From positions 1-53,106 of the forward strand of contig JBNGIQ010007850.1 of assembly GCA_049999765.1 (NCBI GenBank): 53,106 bases of DNA, given 5' to 3'. Positions within the stretch are counted from its first letter, which is position 1. Every line of letters starts with the position of its first letter. Both the position numbers and the translations under genes were made by a program. Below the pieces are notes generated by a model. The model had not been told where the DNA came from and did not search any database. It was given only the letters and a program-made list of their open reading frames with translations. Shown here piece after piece: positions 18,600-29,701 of this stretch. Source of the DNA: Phaeoceros laevis. Lineage: Eukaryota; Anthocerotophyta; Anthocerotopsida; Notothyladales.

Positions 18600-20852
18600 A
18601 TGGAAACCGATGAAGAGTACCCTGGGGAGCAGGTGCGTGGCGACGGGTTTGGAGGAGATCTTGTGGGGGACGCGGTCCTGGTCAGCTTCGGCGGGGACGT
18701 TGCATTTGGTGGAGAAGCTAGCGGTCGGAGCATGAGGCTGTCGATTGAGGATTCGCCTCAGCGGGCGGAGTGGACAGGCGATGATGATTACTTTCTGAGA
18801 GGGAGAGTGAGTGGGAATGCTTGCCGAGCTTCGGTGTCCCCGGAAGCAGTGTCCCTTCCGCGCAAGCGGCCTCAGCGGCAGGAGAGTTGGTTTGTGGATA
18901 GCGGGATGCACTGCTGGAGGCCGAAGACGGATCTGATGAATTCTTTGCCGGATGAGTGCTTGCTGCTGATATTCTCATGCCTTCCCGGGGCCAGAGACCG
19001 CTGTGCTTGCGCGTCCGTGTGCATGCGCTGGCTCATGTTGCAGAGTCACATGTCTTGGAACGATTTCCGGAAGCTGAAATCGGACTCGTGCGAGCAGGCG
19101 GCACACGATTCGGCGGCGAATGACGTGGGGTCCTCTGGTTCAGCACAGAAGGTGGTCTATGGCCCTCAGGAGGGCTCGGAGGAAGGTTCTGACGAGATTG
19201 TCGCAGACGCCCAGGGCGTGGGTAGGCCGGGAGGCTGGGACTCGACGGACCACGATGGAGGAGGGGGTGTAGGCGTACAGGATGACGCCCGAGTGGAAAG
19301 ACAGCCGCAGTGGGCGATCGGTGACCTGTCTCGCAACCTGGAAGGGAGGAAAGCAACCGACGTCAGGCTAGCGGCCGTTGCGGTGGGCACGGCTGCACGA
19401 GGTGGCCTAGGGAAGCTGTCGATCAAAGGGTCGTGTAGTGTGACGGATCTGGGGCTCAGTGCAATCGGGCTCTGCTGTGCCGCCCTGCGCAGCCTGTGTC
19501 TGTGGAATAGCCCTAGTGTTGGGGATGAGGGGCTGGTTGCCGTAGGCAAGGGATGTAGGCTGCTGGAGAAGATTGACATCATGAAGTGCGCTCGTGTTGG
19601 AGATGTTGGGCTGCAGGCAGTGGCGTCGGGGTGTCCCATGCTCAAGAGTATCAGCATCAACTCGTGTGAGAATGTCAGTGACAAGAGTCTGGTGAGCATA
19701 GGCCAGGGGTGCAGGCAGCTTGTCTCGTTTGCGGCCACAAATTGCTCCTTGATTGGGGATACTGGCGTTAAGGCGATTGTTAAGGGTGCCAGGAAGTTGC
19801 TGAAGCTGAAGCTGGAGAAGGTGGGGATCACGGACCAGGGGCTGTGCTTGCTTGCGAGGCACTGCAATTGTCTTACAAAGCTGATCTGCACCACCTTGGG
19901 ACTTGTCACCGAGGAGGGTTTTGCGTCACTAGGAACCTCTTCCGATGTTATGCCCAAGTTAAGGACACTGATAGTGAGCTCCTGCAAAGGCTTGACAGAC
20001 ACGTCACTCACGACCATAGGAGCAAGTTGCTCGGATTTGAAGGTCTTAAAACTAGAAGATTGCCCAGAAGTTGGGGATCGCGGACTATCTGGGTTTGCTG
20101 AAGTCTGCCCTTCTTTGGAGACTCTGCATGTGGTCGGCTGTCATGCCATTACACATGTTGGTTTAAGAGCGGCCTTGTCATTCAGTGGAAAACAGCTAAG
20201 AAGCCTCTATGTTTCCAAGTGTGAGGGGATCGGTGGCAGCAGCTCCTGTTCTTCGGCTTTTGCTGTTCCTTTTGAAGCTTTGAAATCCCTCACTCTTAGC
20301 CTATGTCCAGGAATTGGGGATCAGTGCCTGGAGTCATTTGCCAGTTCATGCACAGCAGTGGAGCAACTGGATCTGAGCGGCTTGTGTGACGTGAGTGACG
20401 GTGGAGTTATTGCTATGGTAACTGCTTGTGAGAGGAGCCTGACGAGTCTGACCTTGAGTGGCTGTTGCAAGGTTTCAGACCAGGCAGTTTGTGATGCTGC
20501 AAGGCGATGTGGTAGTAACTTACGAACCCTCGCATTGAATGGATGCCTTGAAGTGACAGACGAAAGTCTGAAGGTCATTGCCGAGGAGTGTAGTCAACTC
20601 AAGGACCTTGATGTGTCCAGATGTAGCATAACCGATGAAGGGGTTTATGCAGTGGTAGCAGCCCGAGGACAGGGGCTGCAGAGCCTGTCACTGGAGAGCT
20701 GTAGCGATATCACAGATAATTGTCTACCAGTTATAGAAAAGGACTGTGAATTTCTTTGGGGACTCAATCTCAAGCATTGTGGAGGACTATCCAGGGTGGC
20801 TCTTGATTCGTTTGAATCACGCCTGTATCGCTGTGATCTTATATGTTCATAG
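18600..20852 (+). CDS. EBF: EIN3-binding F-box protein (EBF1/EBF2-like), F-box plus LRR
   Basis: Substrate receptor of an SCF ubiquitin ligase that, in flowering plants, targets EIN3/EIL transcription factors and so restrains ethylene signalling. The 750-residue ORF is uninterrupted. An F-box lies at about residues 111-153 (NSLPDECLLLIFSCLPGARDR, with following C/W positions). After a long acidic, Gly-rich linker comes the EBF signature GRKATDVRLAAVAVGTAARG and GGLGKLSIKGS. Then about 16 cysteine-containing leucine-rich repeats run to the end (pattern L-C--VTD-GL--IG--C--L). The C-terminus, RLYRCDLICS, matches the family's WKCDILS-type end. Arabidopsis EBF1/2 are about 620-630 residues, so the linker and N-terminus are longer here. 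Arabidopsis EBF genes have an intron near the start, whereas this one has none inside the ORF. The ATG at 18600 is the first in frame. The gene looks intact. Confidence 0.94.
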   Translation: METDEEYPGEQVRGDGFGGDLVGDAVLVSFGGDVAFGGEASGRSMRLSIEDSPQRAEWTGDDDYFLRGRVSGNACRASVSPEAVSLPRKRPQRQESWFVDSGMHCWRPKTDLMNSLPDECLLLIFSCLPGARDRCACASVCMRWLMLQSHMSWNDFRKLKSDSCEQAAHDSAANDVGSSGSAQKVVYGPQEGSEEGSDEIVADAQGVGRPGGWDSTDHDGGGGVGVQDDARVERQPQWAIGDLSRNLEGRKATDVRLAAVAVGTAARGGLGKLSIKGSCSVTDLGLSAIGLCCAALRSLCLWNSPSVGDEGLVAVGKGCRLLEKIDIMKCARVGDVGLQAVASGCPMLKSISINSCENVSDKSLVSIGQGCRQLVSFAATNCSLIGDTGVKAIVKGARKLLKLKLEKVGITDQGLCLLARHCNCLTKLICTTLGLVTEEGFASLGTSSDVMPKLRTLIVSSCKGLTDTSLTTIGASCSDLKVLKLEDCPEVGDRGLSGFAEVCPSLETLHVVGCHAITHVGLRAALSFSGKQLRSLYVSKCEGIGGSSSCSSAFAVPFEALKSLTLSLCPGIGDQCLESFASSCTAVEQLDLSGLCDVSDGGVIAMVTACERSLTSLTLSGCCKVSDQAVCDAARRCGSNLRTLALNGCLEVTDESLKVIAEECSQLKDLDVSRCSITDEGVYAVVAARGQGLQSLSLESCSDITDNCLPVIEKDCEFLWGLNLKHCGGLSRVALDSFESRLYRCDLICS

Positions 20853-21739
20853 GAGCCAAGTGCTGGAGTTGTGCAGTCCAGGAACCTGGTTGAACGCAAA
20901 GAGGTCACAGTACTTGCCTATTGATCATGGGGCAGACTACAGTTCACTTCTAGGTGTTTATGAGTAAGCATGTCGTCAACCTTGGGCAGCCGAAGTTGTT
21001 GGAGCTATGGGAGCCGTTTTCCGTCAGTGGAGTGCTCTGCGTGGATTGTACCTGAAATAGCTTGTTCTGGCACAGGGGGTCGCAAACAGATGTGAGTACT
21101 GCTGCAAGAAGCACATTACAAGACCAGAGGTCAGACTGGTAGATATGTCCCACCTGCAGCTGGAGCGTAGTGCTCAGACATCGGGGAGCAAGCACGATAA
21201 TATGGGCCACTCTCTGGCACACTTCGAGGGTTGATTCTCTGAGACGACTTCTCTGTCAAGCTGGCGGGGCATGATTTTTTTTTCAAGAACTGCCGTTTTT
21301 GCAGGCTTCATCTTTGACCTGTTTCCGATCGTCTCTTTAGGTCGTGCAGACCTCATGACGAGCTGGCACGCTCTTGTATTGAAATTCAGTCCGATTCAGC
21401 AACAGCTCCTCAAAAAGATTGGAATGAGATATCGCATCAAGTCGGCTAAATGCACGCTTCCATGAGTTGTGCGATGAGATGTCTAGTCGCCCATTTTTGA
21501 CAGTCCTATTGGTGATACTCCGACCGTAGAACAAAGCCTTGTAGGATCCTCAATTGATTCTATCTTAAAGTCCTGTGCCCGAACTCGTGTGAAGGTTGTT
21601 CTACCTGCATGTCTTCCTAAGTTTGTAGCTTACGTTTTGTGTCACAACTCTCTGCGACATCTTAATGTATCTGGGTTCCTCTTTTCGACAGTAAAGATCT
21701 CGTTCTCTCAATGGGAGAGAACTTCAGTTTTTTTATGAG
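20853..21739. other. 3' region of the EBF-like gene
   Basis: No gene recognised. Includes T-runs at 21275-21283 and 21296-21300 and another near 21728-21734. In Arabidopsis, poly-U elements in EBF1/2 3' UTRs mediate EIN2-dependent translational control. Whether these runs are transcribed or equivalent cannot be told here. Confidence 0.4.
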
Positions 21740-21994
21740 CTTATTGTAGTACACATGCCGCTATCTGCAAGCGCCCTATCACTAGGTCTTGTTCATATAT
21801 GCCACTATCAGCACACCCGCAACCACTAGCTCTTGTTTACATTTGGCACTTCGTAACCACTAGCTCTTGCTTACATGTGGCAATTTGAGCATGCCCTCTT
21901 GTTCACATATGCCACTATGATCACGCCCATATCACTAGCTCTTGTTCACATATCTTCACATAGTCTATTAGCAAATATGTGAAGATATGTGAAC
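21740..21994. repeat. Degenerate minisatellite ending in a perfect hairpin
   Basis: Units built from CACATATGCCACTAT, a CACGCCC-like stretch and ACTAGCTCTTGTT recur about five times with decay. The block ends in a perfect inverted repeat: 19-base arms at 21944-21962 and 21976-21994 around a 13-base loop, left arm GTTCACATATCTTCACATA. A related motif occurs at 36.3-36.4 kb. Confidence 0.8.
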
Positions 21995-22113
21995 AGAGGA
22001 CAGGAGATCCCCCCATGGGAAAGTTGCACTTCTCCCCCATGGGAAAGTTGCAAGTGCAACAAACCTGCATCCACGCCTTTAATTATCGTACCATTAGGAA
22101 AATATTGTTTGTG
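21995..22113. other. Short spacer with a small duplication
   Basis: CCCCATGGGAAAGTTGCA occurs twice within 22015-22055. Nothing else is seen. Confidence 0.5.
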
Positions 22114-22980
22114 TAGGCAGCTCTAAGATGATAGAAGACCACGATTGCAGATTTCTCCAATTTAACTATGAGGAACGTCTCTTAGCAAAAACGGGCTATG
22201 ACATCTAGCTCAGTTTAAGCCCTTGCACCTTGCCACTTTTTGCATATAGTTATGAGATGGAGCCGAGCACTATGCACTATATGGAAGGATAAAATTGGGT
22301 GGGTAGCTATATAGATACNNNNNNNNNNGGTTTACATGTACCCGCCCATAGACCCGACCCCAACATGCTATCACGCTCGGGTGTTTGTATTCCCATATAG
22401 CATGTTTCCGCATATGTAGGACCAATCCGTCCACATGTCATTACATGATTGCGTGCATCTTTATTTTAATGCATATGTAGGACCAATCCGTCCACATGTC
22501 ATTACATGATTGCGTGCATCTTTATTTTAATGCGTATAAGGGGCTATCGGGTAGCCATCCGGTCGGGTTGTTAGCTATACCCCACCGAAAATAGACCGAC
22601 CCTGACATCAACCCAACTACGCGAAAGGACAAGTTTCTTAACTTGTCCTTTCTACTATCAAGCTCGAGCCCGTATAAATCGGCCCTTTGTCTATGCATTA
22701 AAACGCTACTAAGGCGAGTTAGACTCGCACAAGTTAAGCTAGTTAGGTTGTCTTAGTTAGGCTAGTATAGGCAGCTCTACGATGACAGAAGATCACGATT
22801 GCATTGTCCAGTTTGACTATGAGGAACGTCTCTTGGCAGTTTGACTATGAGGAACGTCTCTTGGCAGAAGTTCAATGGGCTATGACACCTTGCCACTTTT
22901 TGCATATATAAATGAGATGGAGCCCACACTAATTATGCACTATATGGAAGGATAAAATTGGGTGGGTAGCCGTATAGATA
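22114..22980. mobile_element. TRIM-like pair of direct repeats around a short interior
   Basis: Two diverged copies of about 0.2 kb lie in direct orientation: 22114-22318 and 22768-22980. Both start TAGGCAGCTCTA, share ACTATGAGGAACGTCTCTT and end with GGATAAAATTGGGTGGGTAG then TATAGATA. The interior is about 450 bases and has no ORF; it contains a 61-base tandem duplication (22411-22532). The right copy has an internal duplication of the ACTATGAGGAACGTC part. The layout fits a terminal-repeat retrotransposon in miniature, but primer-binding and polypurine sites were not confirmed and the sequence is interrupted by the gap at 22319. Confidence 0.45.
22319..22328. other. Assembly gap (10 N)
   Basis: Ten N fall exactly at the end of the first direct-repeat copy, as expected where an assembler failed on a repeat. 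True length is unknown. Confidence 0.99.
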
Positions 22981-23639
22981 ACCCACGTTAACCCACGTTA
23001 ACTAACTAGTAGACGTGTTAAAATACTACTAAGGCTAGCTAGACACACACCAGCTAAGCTAGATAGGTTGTCTTAGTTAGGTTAGTTAGGTTGTCTTACT
23101 TATGATAGCTACGCAAACATTTTTAGGCTAGTTAGGCAAACACTAGTTAGGCTAGGTAAGAGCAAGAACGGGAACATGGACGACGTGAGACCCTGAAATG
23201 TGCCGTGAGAGCCCCTTCATCGTGTCGCTTCACTCTTCATTTAAACGTTTTGATTGAGGCATTGATCCGTCAAATGTCATGCAAATGAACATTGCAAATC
23301 GTTTCTCGGGAAAGGTAGTTTATGATTCTGATTGACACCGAAAGTAGTGTCCGCATTTTCCAGGTCAGCCAGGGCATGATCAGGCGGCACCCTGGGACCC
23401 GTACACCGTGGGTGATCGGCGGCACTTAATTAAGATAATAAATACTATTGTACCCGTCCGCTTGCGTGTGCCCAATTCTGGGCAAGGGGGACCCTCTATG
23501 GGGCCGTCTAACCTCCTCAAATGAACATCACATCACATTAGGCCGAGAAGTATTTTACTCTCTGGGCCTCCAACCAAGGCATGTATAAACTTCCGTTGAT
23601 GGATCCAGCCTCCTCGTCCTATATCATAGACTTCTGTTT
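22981..23639. other. Low-complexity and unrecognised sequence
   Basis: Up to about 23160 the sequence is a loose repeat of TAGTTAGG / GCTAGTTAGG units. The rest has no recognisable gene. Confidence 0.4.
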
Positions 23640-24661
23640 GGAACATCTTGTCACCCAGTGAATGCGGAAGATGATGTCTCCAATCATCCTCCAAGGGCGG
23701 ATATCCAGCCTGGCTTTCTTGAGTTGCAGGTCTATCTGCTCGACGATACTATGGCACATATATCAAAACTGTGACTCTTGAGGACATCAGGTTTGAAGGC
23801 AATGCACGTATTGATGCTACCATCTTGGGGTTCCAATCACAGATGCACCTGGTAATTTTTTATGCTCTCAGCCCGGACTGTGATCTGCTCCAAAATTTTG
23901 GAGATAACCACCTCTTCTTCAGCTCCATAGTTGAGCGTGGTAGGGAGAGGGGAAGCAGACTCTGAGCAAGCAGACAAACCAAGCACTTGTCCTGCGCTGG
24001 ATTACATACCTCAAATATTTGAGAAGTACACCGTCAGTCCACCCCTTGTGGAAAAATCTAGGGAGATTTTCTTTCATCTCGTTTTGCAAGGACATGATCA
24101 TAAGCAAGTCAAAAAGGGGTGCCTGGGTGGATTTCTTGCTGTGCACAGATCATGACTTTTCTTTTAGTGACACTGTCTCCCAGCTAATCGGCCTTCTACG
24201 ACTTCATTCAATTCCTCCTCCATCGCATCCAGGGCCACCTGCATCATCTTCCAGGAAATCAGCCTGCACTGGGCAGATGCAGGTAGTATCTGCATCGCAC
24301 TCCCGAATTTCTTTTTTGATCTGTTCCAACTGAAGGTACTCGTATGGAGTTGGGTCTATTTCACACACCCACTGCACAAGGTCAGATGATGTTCCGTTCA
24401 CCCGTCTTCTCAGTGACACACCGTTAGCATCTTTTGCCACCTCAGGCACTTCCTTATAGTCTTCCACTTTGTCTAAGACTGTGACAAAAATTGTGCTTTT
24501 GGCCTCCAGGCTTGCATGTCCTTAGAAACTTTATACAAGATTCCAATCCCCTGCGCTTGATTGCTTTCTTGACTCCAGCACTAACTTGGACTACTCTCTC
24601 ATTTGGGAGTATTGCACCAATGGACTCAAAATTCTTACTCAAAGGCTTTAGATTCTGTTTT

Positions 24662-24763
24662 TCTGCGTAGGTTTGGTGGAGGAGAGAAATGTTGGCCATT
24701 TGAAAGCAGCCAGCAGCGGATACAAGTGTTGGCTTTGTGAATTTCCGGGACCGAGAGAATTTG
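24662..24763 (+). repeat. Second copy of the segment in the EBF gene leader
   Basis: Matches 18465-18573 with small substitutions and indels in the same orientation. Here it lies antisense to the open frame at 25188-24454, where it would encode the stretch around AAGCFQMANISLLHQTY. Confidence 0.8.
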
Positions 24764-26280
24764 ACTTCAAGCCCTTCACTGGCATGCAGGTCATCCAGCT
24801 TCCTGAAGATCACATGGTCCATCTTTCGTTTGCTCGTCCTCCAATCAACGTCAGGTCTGCGATGGGAGAGGCATTTCAATTTTACAGCACGGGCAAATGA
24901 AAGAAATAGGTGTGCAGAGTACTCGAGGCATTTTCCTCGGACGGTTGCCATCAAAGTTGTGACACTGTTCCCATCGATTATCCTGCTGACAATCTCTTGT
25001 ATTGCTTCAAACTCTATGCTTTCAAAAAACAACTCCTTAACATTCTTGGAGGCAAACCTTAGTTCCTTCGGGTCATAGTTCTCAGCAACTTCTAAGATCA
25101 AAGCAATATGACTAAACTTCCAATTCTTAGTTGAGCTATTAAGACCATCCAACCAAACCGCTATATCTCTCCACTTTGTGACCCGCACTTTGCTTCTAAG
25201 CTATAAATACGTATTCTTAACCTCAGGTGTAAAGATAATCCGGGGATGGGACCAACTAGGGGAGGGGTCTCTATCGACAAGGTTTTTGAACAGGCCCTTA
25301 GAGTAGGAGACTCAAGTGCTAGTGGAGGATTTTGTAGTTGATAGTATTGTTGGTGATTTTGAGTTACTTAGTATCTACGCGGAAACGATTATCAATATGA
25401 TTAGTTTGATTAGGTTGGTTTTTTGAAAGTGTATAGTCTCATTAATTAAATTTGTGTGTCAGACTCATTACCCTGGGGTTTCACCATCCACCGCGCCTGT
25501 ATAACCATCCACAGCTGTCACCCCATCCACCATAGAATTCTGAGTGATGTTTCTGGAGATTCCAAAAGCGACCATCAATTTCGTTCGCTTTGTTCTTGGC
25601 CAATTCTTCTTTGAGCTTTGCCTCCATTACATCCGAATAGGGAGGCAAACCTTGCCTTCCCTAAGGTTCCGAATAAAAAATTGACGCTCTACGTGATCCT
25701 CCTCAAAGTTCTCGATCACATAAAGTTCTCGCCCCTGTTTGCATGAGCGGCGCCCAAAGCGCTCTGTCACCCATGAGTTTGCAGAGCAGCTTGCTTCACC
25801 CACTCGCTCCTCTGTGGCCTCCGGGATGGTCAGCGACATTGCCATCGATTCTATGTTCAAACTCCAGATTGACCTTCCGAGTAGTAGGGCGCAGCACACG
25901 AGTCCTAGGTGGTGCTGGATCTTCACTGGCAACAGTCTTCATGGCAATAGGCTTCTTCGGAGCAACATGCTTTTTTTTTTTTGGTAAATATCGGCGCTGC
26001 ATCCTATATATTGTAAGATAATATATTTGGGTTCATTGGTAACTGCCATAACTGGCTAGTACGTACTCAACTAGCCTGCTGTCGTTGCCAAACTTGTTCA
26101 CTAGTTCTTAAAGATGTATGAATAGATAATGCATACATAAGTAGTCATTAATATAAAGTAGCATAGATAATTAAATGGTTATTTAATTAGTCTAGATACT
26201 AAGGGTCGTGACACCAACGGTCAAGACCCAATACCAAATGCCACAGTCACGGGACACCACCGCTTGGGTGCCCGCGCACC

Positions 26281-26289
26281 TATTTAAAG
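26281..26289 (+). promoter_or_regulatory. TATA-like box in repeat-like DNA
   Basis: CTATTTAAAGGGC in a GC-rich setting is followed by a CTCAATCAATC stretch, like the core promoter of an LTR or a small gene. No plus-strand gene follows that I can identify, so this is a weak call. Confidence 0.22.
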
Positions 26290-26625
26290 GGCACACCGCC
26301 CTCACACTCAATCAATCTTTCTTGCACACAATCTAATCGATCCTACGATCTTCTACGATCTTCAGTTCTAACTAAGGTGAAGTAGCCCTTGACACTTGTG
26401 CCCTACTTGCACCCATACTGTCACAACTTGTGATCTCACATCGTCTTGCTTTCTAGTGCTCTCAAGCTGCAAAGAATTGCCACTTAAAACGAAAACTTCT
26501 TCCTCAGGCTGTTGCTGGGGTGTCTGGGCACCAGAAAAGGAAAGAGCTTCCAATGCAATGTTGAGTGCCTCATCCTAGGCACTAGCCTCCCTAGCCTTGG
26601 CGCGCTTCCTAGGGCCTGACGGCAT

Positions 26626-28049
26626 CTTCACATTCACAGGTCTGCGTAAGGCTTCACGAGTCTACGTTAGGAAACTTTAAGGCTAAACTCTCAACTGGAG
26701 GCTGCCCTCCCGAAGGTTCCTCCCAGCTAGCAACTAGGCCGGACAGTCATGCGCTTTGCACCCCGCCATACCCGGAACTAGGACACGAGCCCTTGGCCAT
26801 CATCAGGCCGAGTGCTAGATGAAGCCCGAGGGTGACAAGTGTCTAGCGAGCTGTTTTTGTCCTAGCTGGCTTAACTACTGTCTAGCTACTTAACTACTCC
26901 TAGCTAGGCTTCATCCTAACTGTCTCCTTAACTGGCGAAGCTTCCAACAACCGGTCATTCTAAGAAGGCCCCTTAGATCTAACCATGGTTTGAACCATGG
27001 TGCACAATCTAGTCTATAGCTGCCATAATCTAACTTTAGGTAATTTGTGTCGAACAATCTGTGTAGCGTGGCAAGTCGTGGCATCAAAAACCTAACAAAG
27101 AGCCAATGCCGAAATGTAGGGCAGTCTTAGAGTACTAAACCCGATTCCGGATGGGTCCAAATCCGGAATGCTCACTACAGCAGGGTGGAACCAGATATTT
27201 TCACCAAGTCCTGCCATTTTTTACACGATTCTTTAGCATTGTACCGGCTCAACAACGTTTGAGCCGCCTAGCACCGGGCTGCGGCATCTTTGCCTGTGCA
27301 CCGACGCATGGCTGAAAGAGCAAGCTAAATTTCCAATTTCACCATGGAAATTTCCGATTTTACGCATCTAAAAACAGCCCATCCAATCCATACACGCCAC
27401 ATATCCTGGCATCCAATCCAAACAGGCCACATATATGGGGTGGACTAGTGCCGGATCCGGGCAGTGCAGGAGTCGGATCCGGTTTAGGACCAGTTCGTTT
27501 CTTTGATGTAAGTGCAAAATTTTAAGCCTAATGAAGGCCCGATTTTGGCAGTAAGATCCTTGGACTGCCCGGCACCTTTGCTGAAATTTTCACATTTTTC
27601 TGATCTGTTTACGGGATTCCCAGAATTTTCGATAAAACCCGTCCGCAACTGGGTTGGGTACTCTACTTCTAGACAAAGATTTAGTCAAGAGTTTTTTAGC
27701 GAGTGCAAGTCTGGCCTCTCTGGCCTCTCGTCGCACTAACTCTGCCCGTAAGGGCAGCCCCTGCGAGGGACGGAAATCGGAACCGAAGTCAAGGTGTTTT
27801 CTCTTGTCAAGAGAAAGTTGTAAAGCTTGATCAAAATTAATAAACTAATAAAAAACCTAACAAAGTCCTAACAAAGTCCGATCAACACTCCCGATTTCAT
27901 ATAGTACAGTCTACGGTACTCCGTGGTGGCTTGACAACTACCTTCACTAGGCTGCTTAGAATTCTTGTCCACAACTATGCACTTATCACCAATTACACAA
28001 TCACATCAGCCTGCATTCCCTGTTCCTTAACTTCTAGTGGATCTGCTTT
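26626..28049. other. Intergenic repeat-like DNA, no gene recognised
   Basis: Contains short local duplications (for example CATCCAATCCA with CACATAT near 27380-27430, and CCGGATCCGG-type pairs near 27450-27480). No ORF with recognisable motifs. Confidence 0.4.
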
Positions 28050-29640
28050 CCCCTTAGTCTGTACAACAGCATGCAATATGAAGGCCTCTGTCCTCCAAAT
28101 TCTGCTGTGTGCCTGCTCCAGGCTTGTGGAACTCTGGCAGGTGTACGTCTCGGAAATCTATCATCCATCCCCTGCTTGGTATCGTCGGTGTCCATGTTGC
28201 AACATCTCTCTGTGGAAATCTGTCAAAAATGTTGCGAGCATCCCATAAGCCACCACACTTTTCATACATGTTCACCAAGCTACAACCTACAACCATTTCA
28301 TCGTGGAGTCCTCGTTCTTCAATCTGCGCCTTCCCTGATCCAGAGCTTCCACACCTACACTGGCACATTCCTGGACGCAAACAAATGGGACCGAATCTGG
28401 TGTAGAAAAGCATTCCTGCTGCATACTCCTCTGAATCTAAGGCTTCCTAACCCATCCCCTGCTGTGTATAAGCTGCAATCTTAACGGTCCATGTTACAAC
28501 ATCTTTGTGTTGAAGTCTGTCAAACAAGTTGAAGGTATCCTGTAGGCCACTGCACTTCGCGTACATGTTAACCAAGCTGGACCCTAGAACCACATCATCT
28601 TGAAGTCCTCGTTCTTCGAAGTGCGAATGGAGGTTCTACACCTGCTACCACATGCCTGCAGGAGGCATAAAACTGTGACAAAACTTCCACGAGAGAGGAC
28701 TTCTTGACGCATACAACGGAAAAGGCTAAGCGCCTCTTGTCCCATCTCCTGCTGGACATAACCACCAAGAATTGCACTCCAAGTCTGGGGCTACCCTGAG
28801 TAACCACTGCCTGGCGGGCGTGCCATTGTATCAAACCCGCCGACTGACCCTCCAGTTGTGCGACACACTTCCGTGAGGCAGGTGGTGGCACTGTTTCAGT
28901 TGGCAATTTTTCGTCTCGCTCAATGTCGACCCTGTCAACTAGAGGACCATGCCTCCAATCGATGCACACGGTGTGCGTCCTGTAAAACGATGTACCTCTT
29001 GTCAACTCATGACATAATCTCGGTGGAAGAGTGGCAGTCCCTGCACATCCGTAGGTTTTTTCGTTACCTGCAGAGGTGTGCCAAAAGAGCAAGAGAGCAA
29101 ACCCCAGACCTAGCTTCTCAGCATGCCCACACAGTTGATCTTCCTTCTCCTTCTCACGCACGGGCTTCAACACCAGCTTGGTGTGCGGTACATGGCTCCC
29201 TTCCTCCTTCAAACGGTCATTTGTGATCGCGGCATGCTACAAGAGGCAAGTAAATGTGGTGTCATCAGGCTGAATACCAGCCGGAATCATCTCTTCGAAA
29301 CAGGCTGTGGCATTGTAGCCTTCATGGTTTCTACCATATCCATTTCTCATGGTATTCCATGTTACCGCAACCCTTGTGGACAGATTGTCAAACACTTTGA
29401 GTGCATCTTCTGGCTGTTCAGCATTTGCATGTACATATTTACAAGACAGTTGCCCAGTACTATGTCACCTTTAAATAGTCCTCTTTCCACTATCTCTGAG
29501 TGCAGCTGCCTGCCCTGTTACGAGCACCAGCACCTGTACATACCTTCAGCAGACAAGCAAACGTAACGCTGTTTGTTGGAATCATGGCTTGCTGCTCCAT
29601 CCTTAAGGATGGAGCAGAAAGCCAAGGGACGGCCTTAATA
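28050..29640 (-). pseudogene. Decayed PPR (DYW-type) gene copies
   Basis: On the minus strand several PPR-family pieces are clear but broken. Near 29.6-29.4 kb is a PPR repeat. Near 29.2 kb is an E/DYW start (GYVPDTKLVL-like, then REKEKEDQLCGHAEKLG). Near 29.07-28.93 kb is VTKNLRMCRDCHSSTEIMS, followed by a TGA inside the domain and RVHR further on. A second set follows: SSLVNMYAKCSGLQDTFNLF then DVVTWT near 28.59-28.46 kb, and SLVNMYEKCGGLWDARNIF near 28.3 kb. Frameshifts (an extra A in the AAAAAA run near 29050) and stops make it nonfunctional. The DYW block is closely related to the left-edge gene. Confidence 0.75.
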
Positions 29641-29692
29641 CTGGTCAGAAGCCAAGGGACGGCCTTAATACTGGTCAGAAGCTGGTCAGGAG
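29618..29692 (+). repeat. Tandem duplication of 29 bases
   Basis: AGAAGCCAAGGGACGGCC followed by TTAATACTGGTC occurs twice head to tail, with a partial third start. Confidence 0.85.
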
Positions 29693-29701
29693 AACAATCT
29701 T

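Larger units (their letters stand above)
23640..26625 (-). pseudogene. Decayed multi-exon gene of unknown family, possibly repeat-derived
   Basis: Coding-like blocks lie in order on the minus strand. They are an ATG at 26625 opening MPSGPRKRAKAREASA, then an in-frame TAG (26577-26575), then EALSFSGAQTPQQQPEEEVF; blocks near 26.0-25.6 kb (ending VERQFFIRNLREGKVCLP); MEAKLKEELAKNKANEIDG near 25.63 kb; a 244-codon ORF at 25188-24454 (includes LDDLHASEGLEVKFSR and KKAIKRRGLESCIKFLRTC); 24467-24204 (VQWVCEIDPTPYEYLQLEQ); and pieces near 24.1, 23.9 and 23.7 kb (LKKARLDIRPWRMIGDIIF). The blocks change frame and carry stops. I do not recognise the family. It could be a low-copy gene that has died or a gene belonging to a transposon. 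Exon limits are approximate. Confidence 0.4.

Noticed and set aside
18036-18911. Minus-strand ORF of 291 codons overlapping the EBF leader and start
   Set aside because: Antisense to a clear gene, no motifs, composition follows the GC-rich opposite strand; treated as a shadow.
19166-20017. Minus-strand ORF of 283 codons
   Set aside because: Antisense to the leucine-rich repeats of the EBF gene; the repeat codons keep the opposite strand open.
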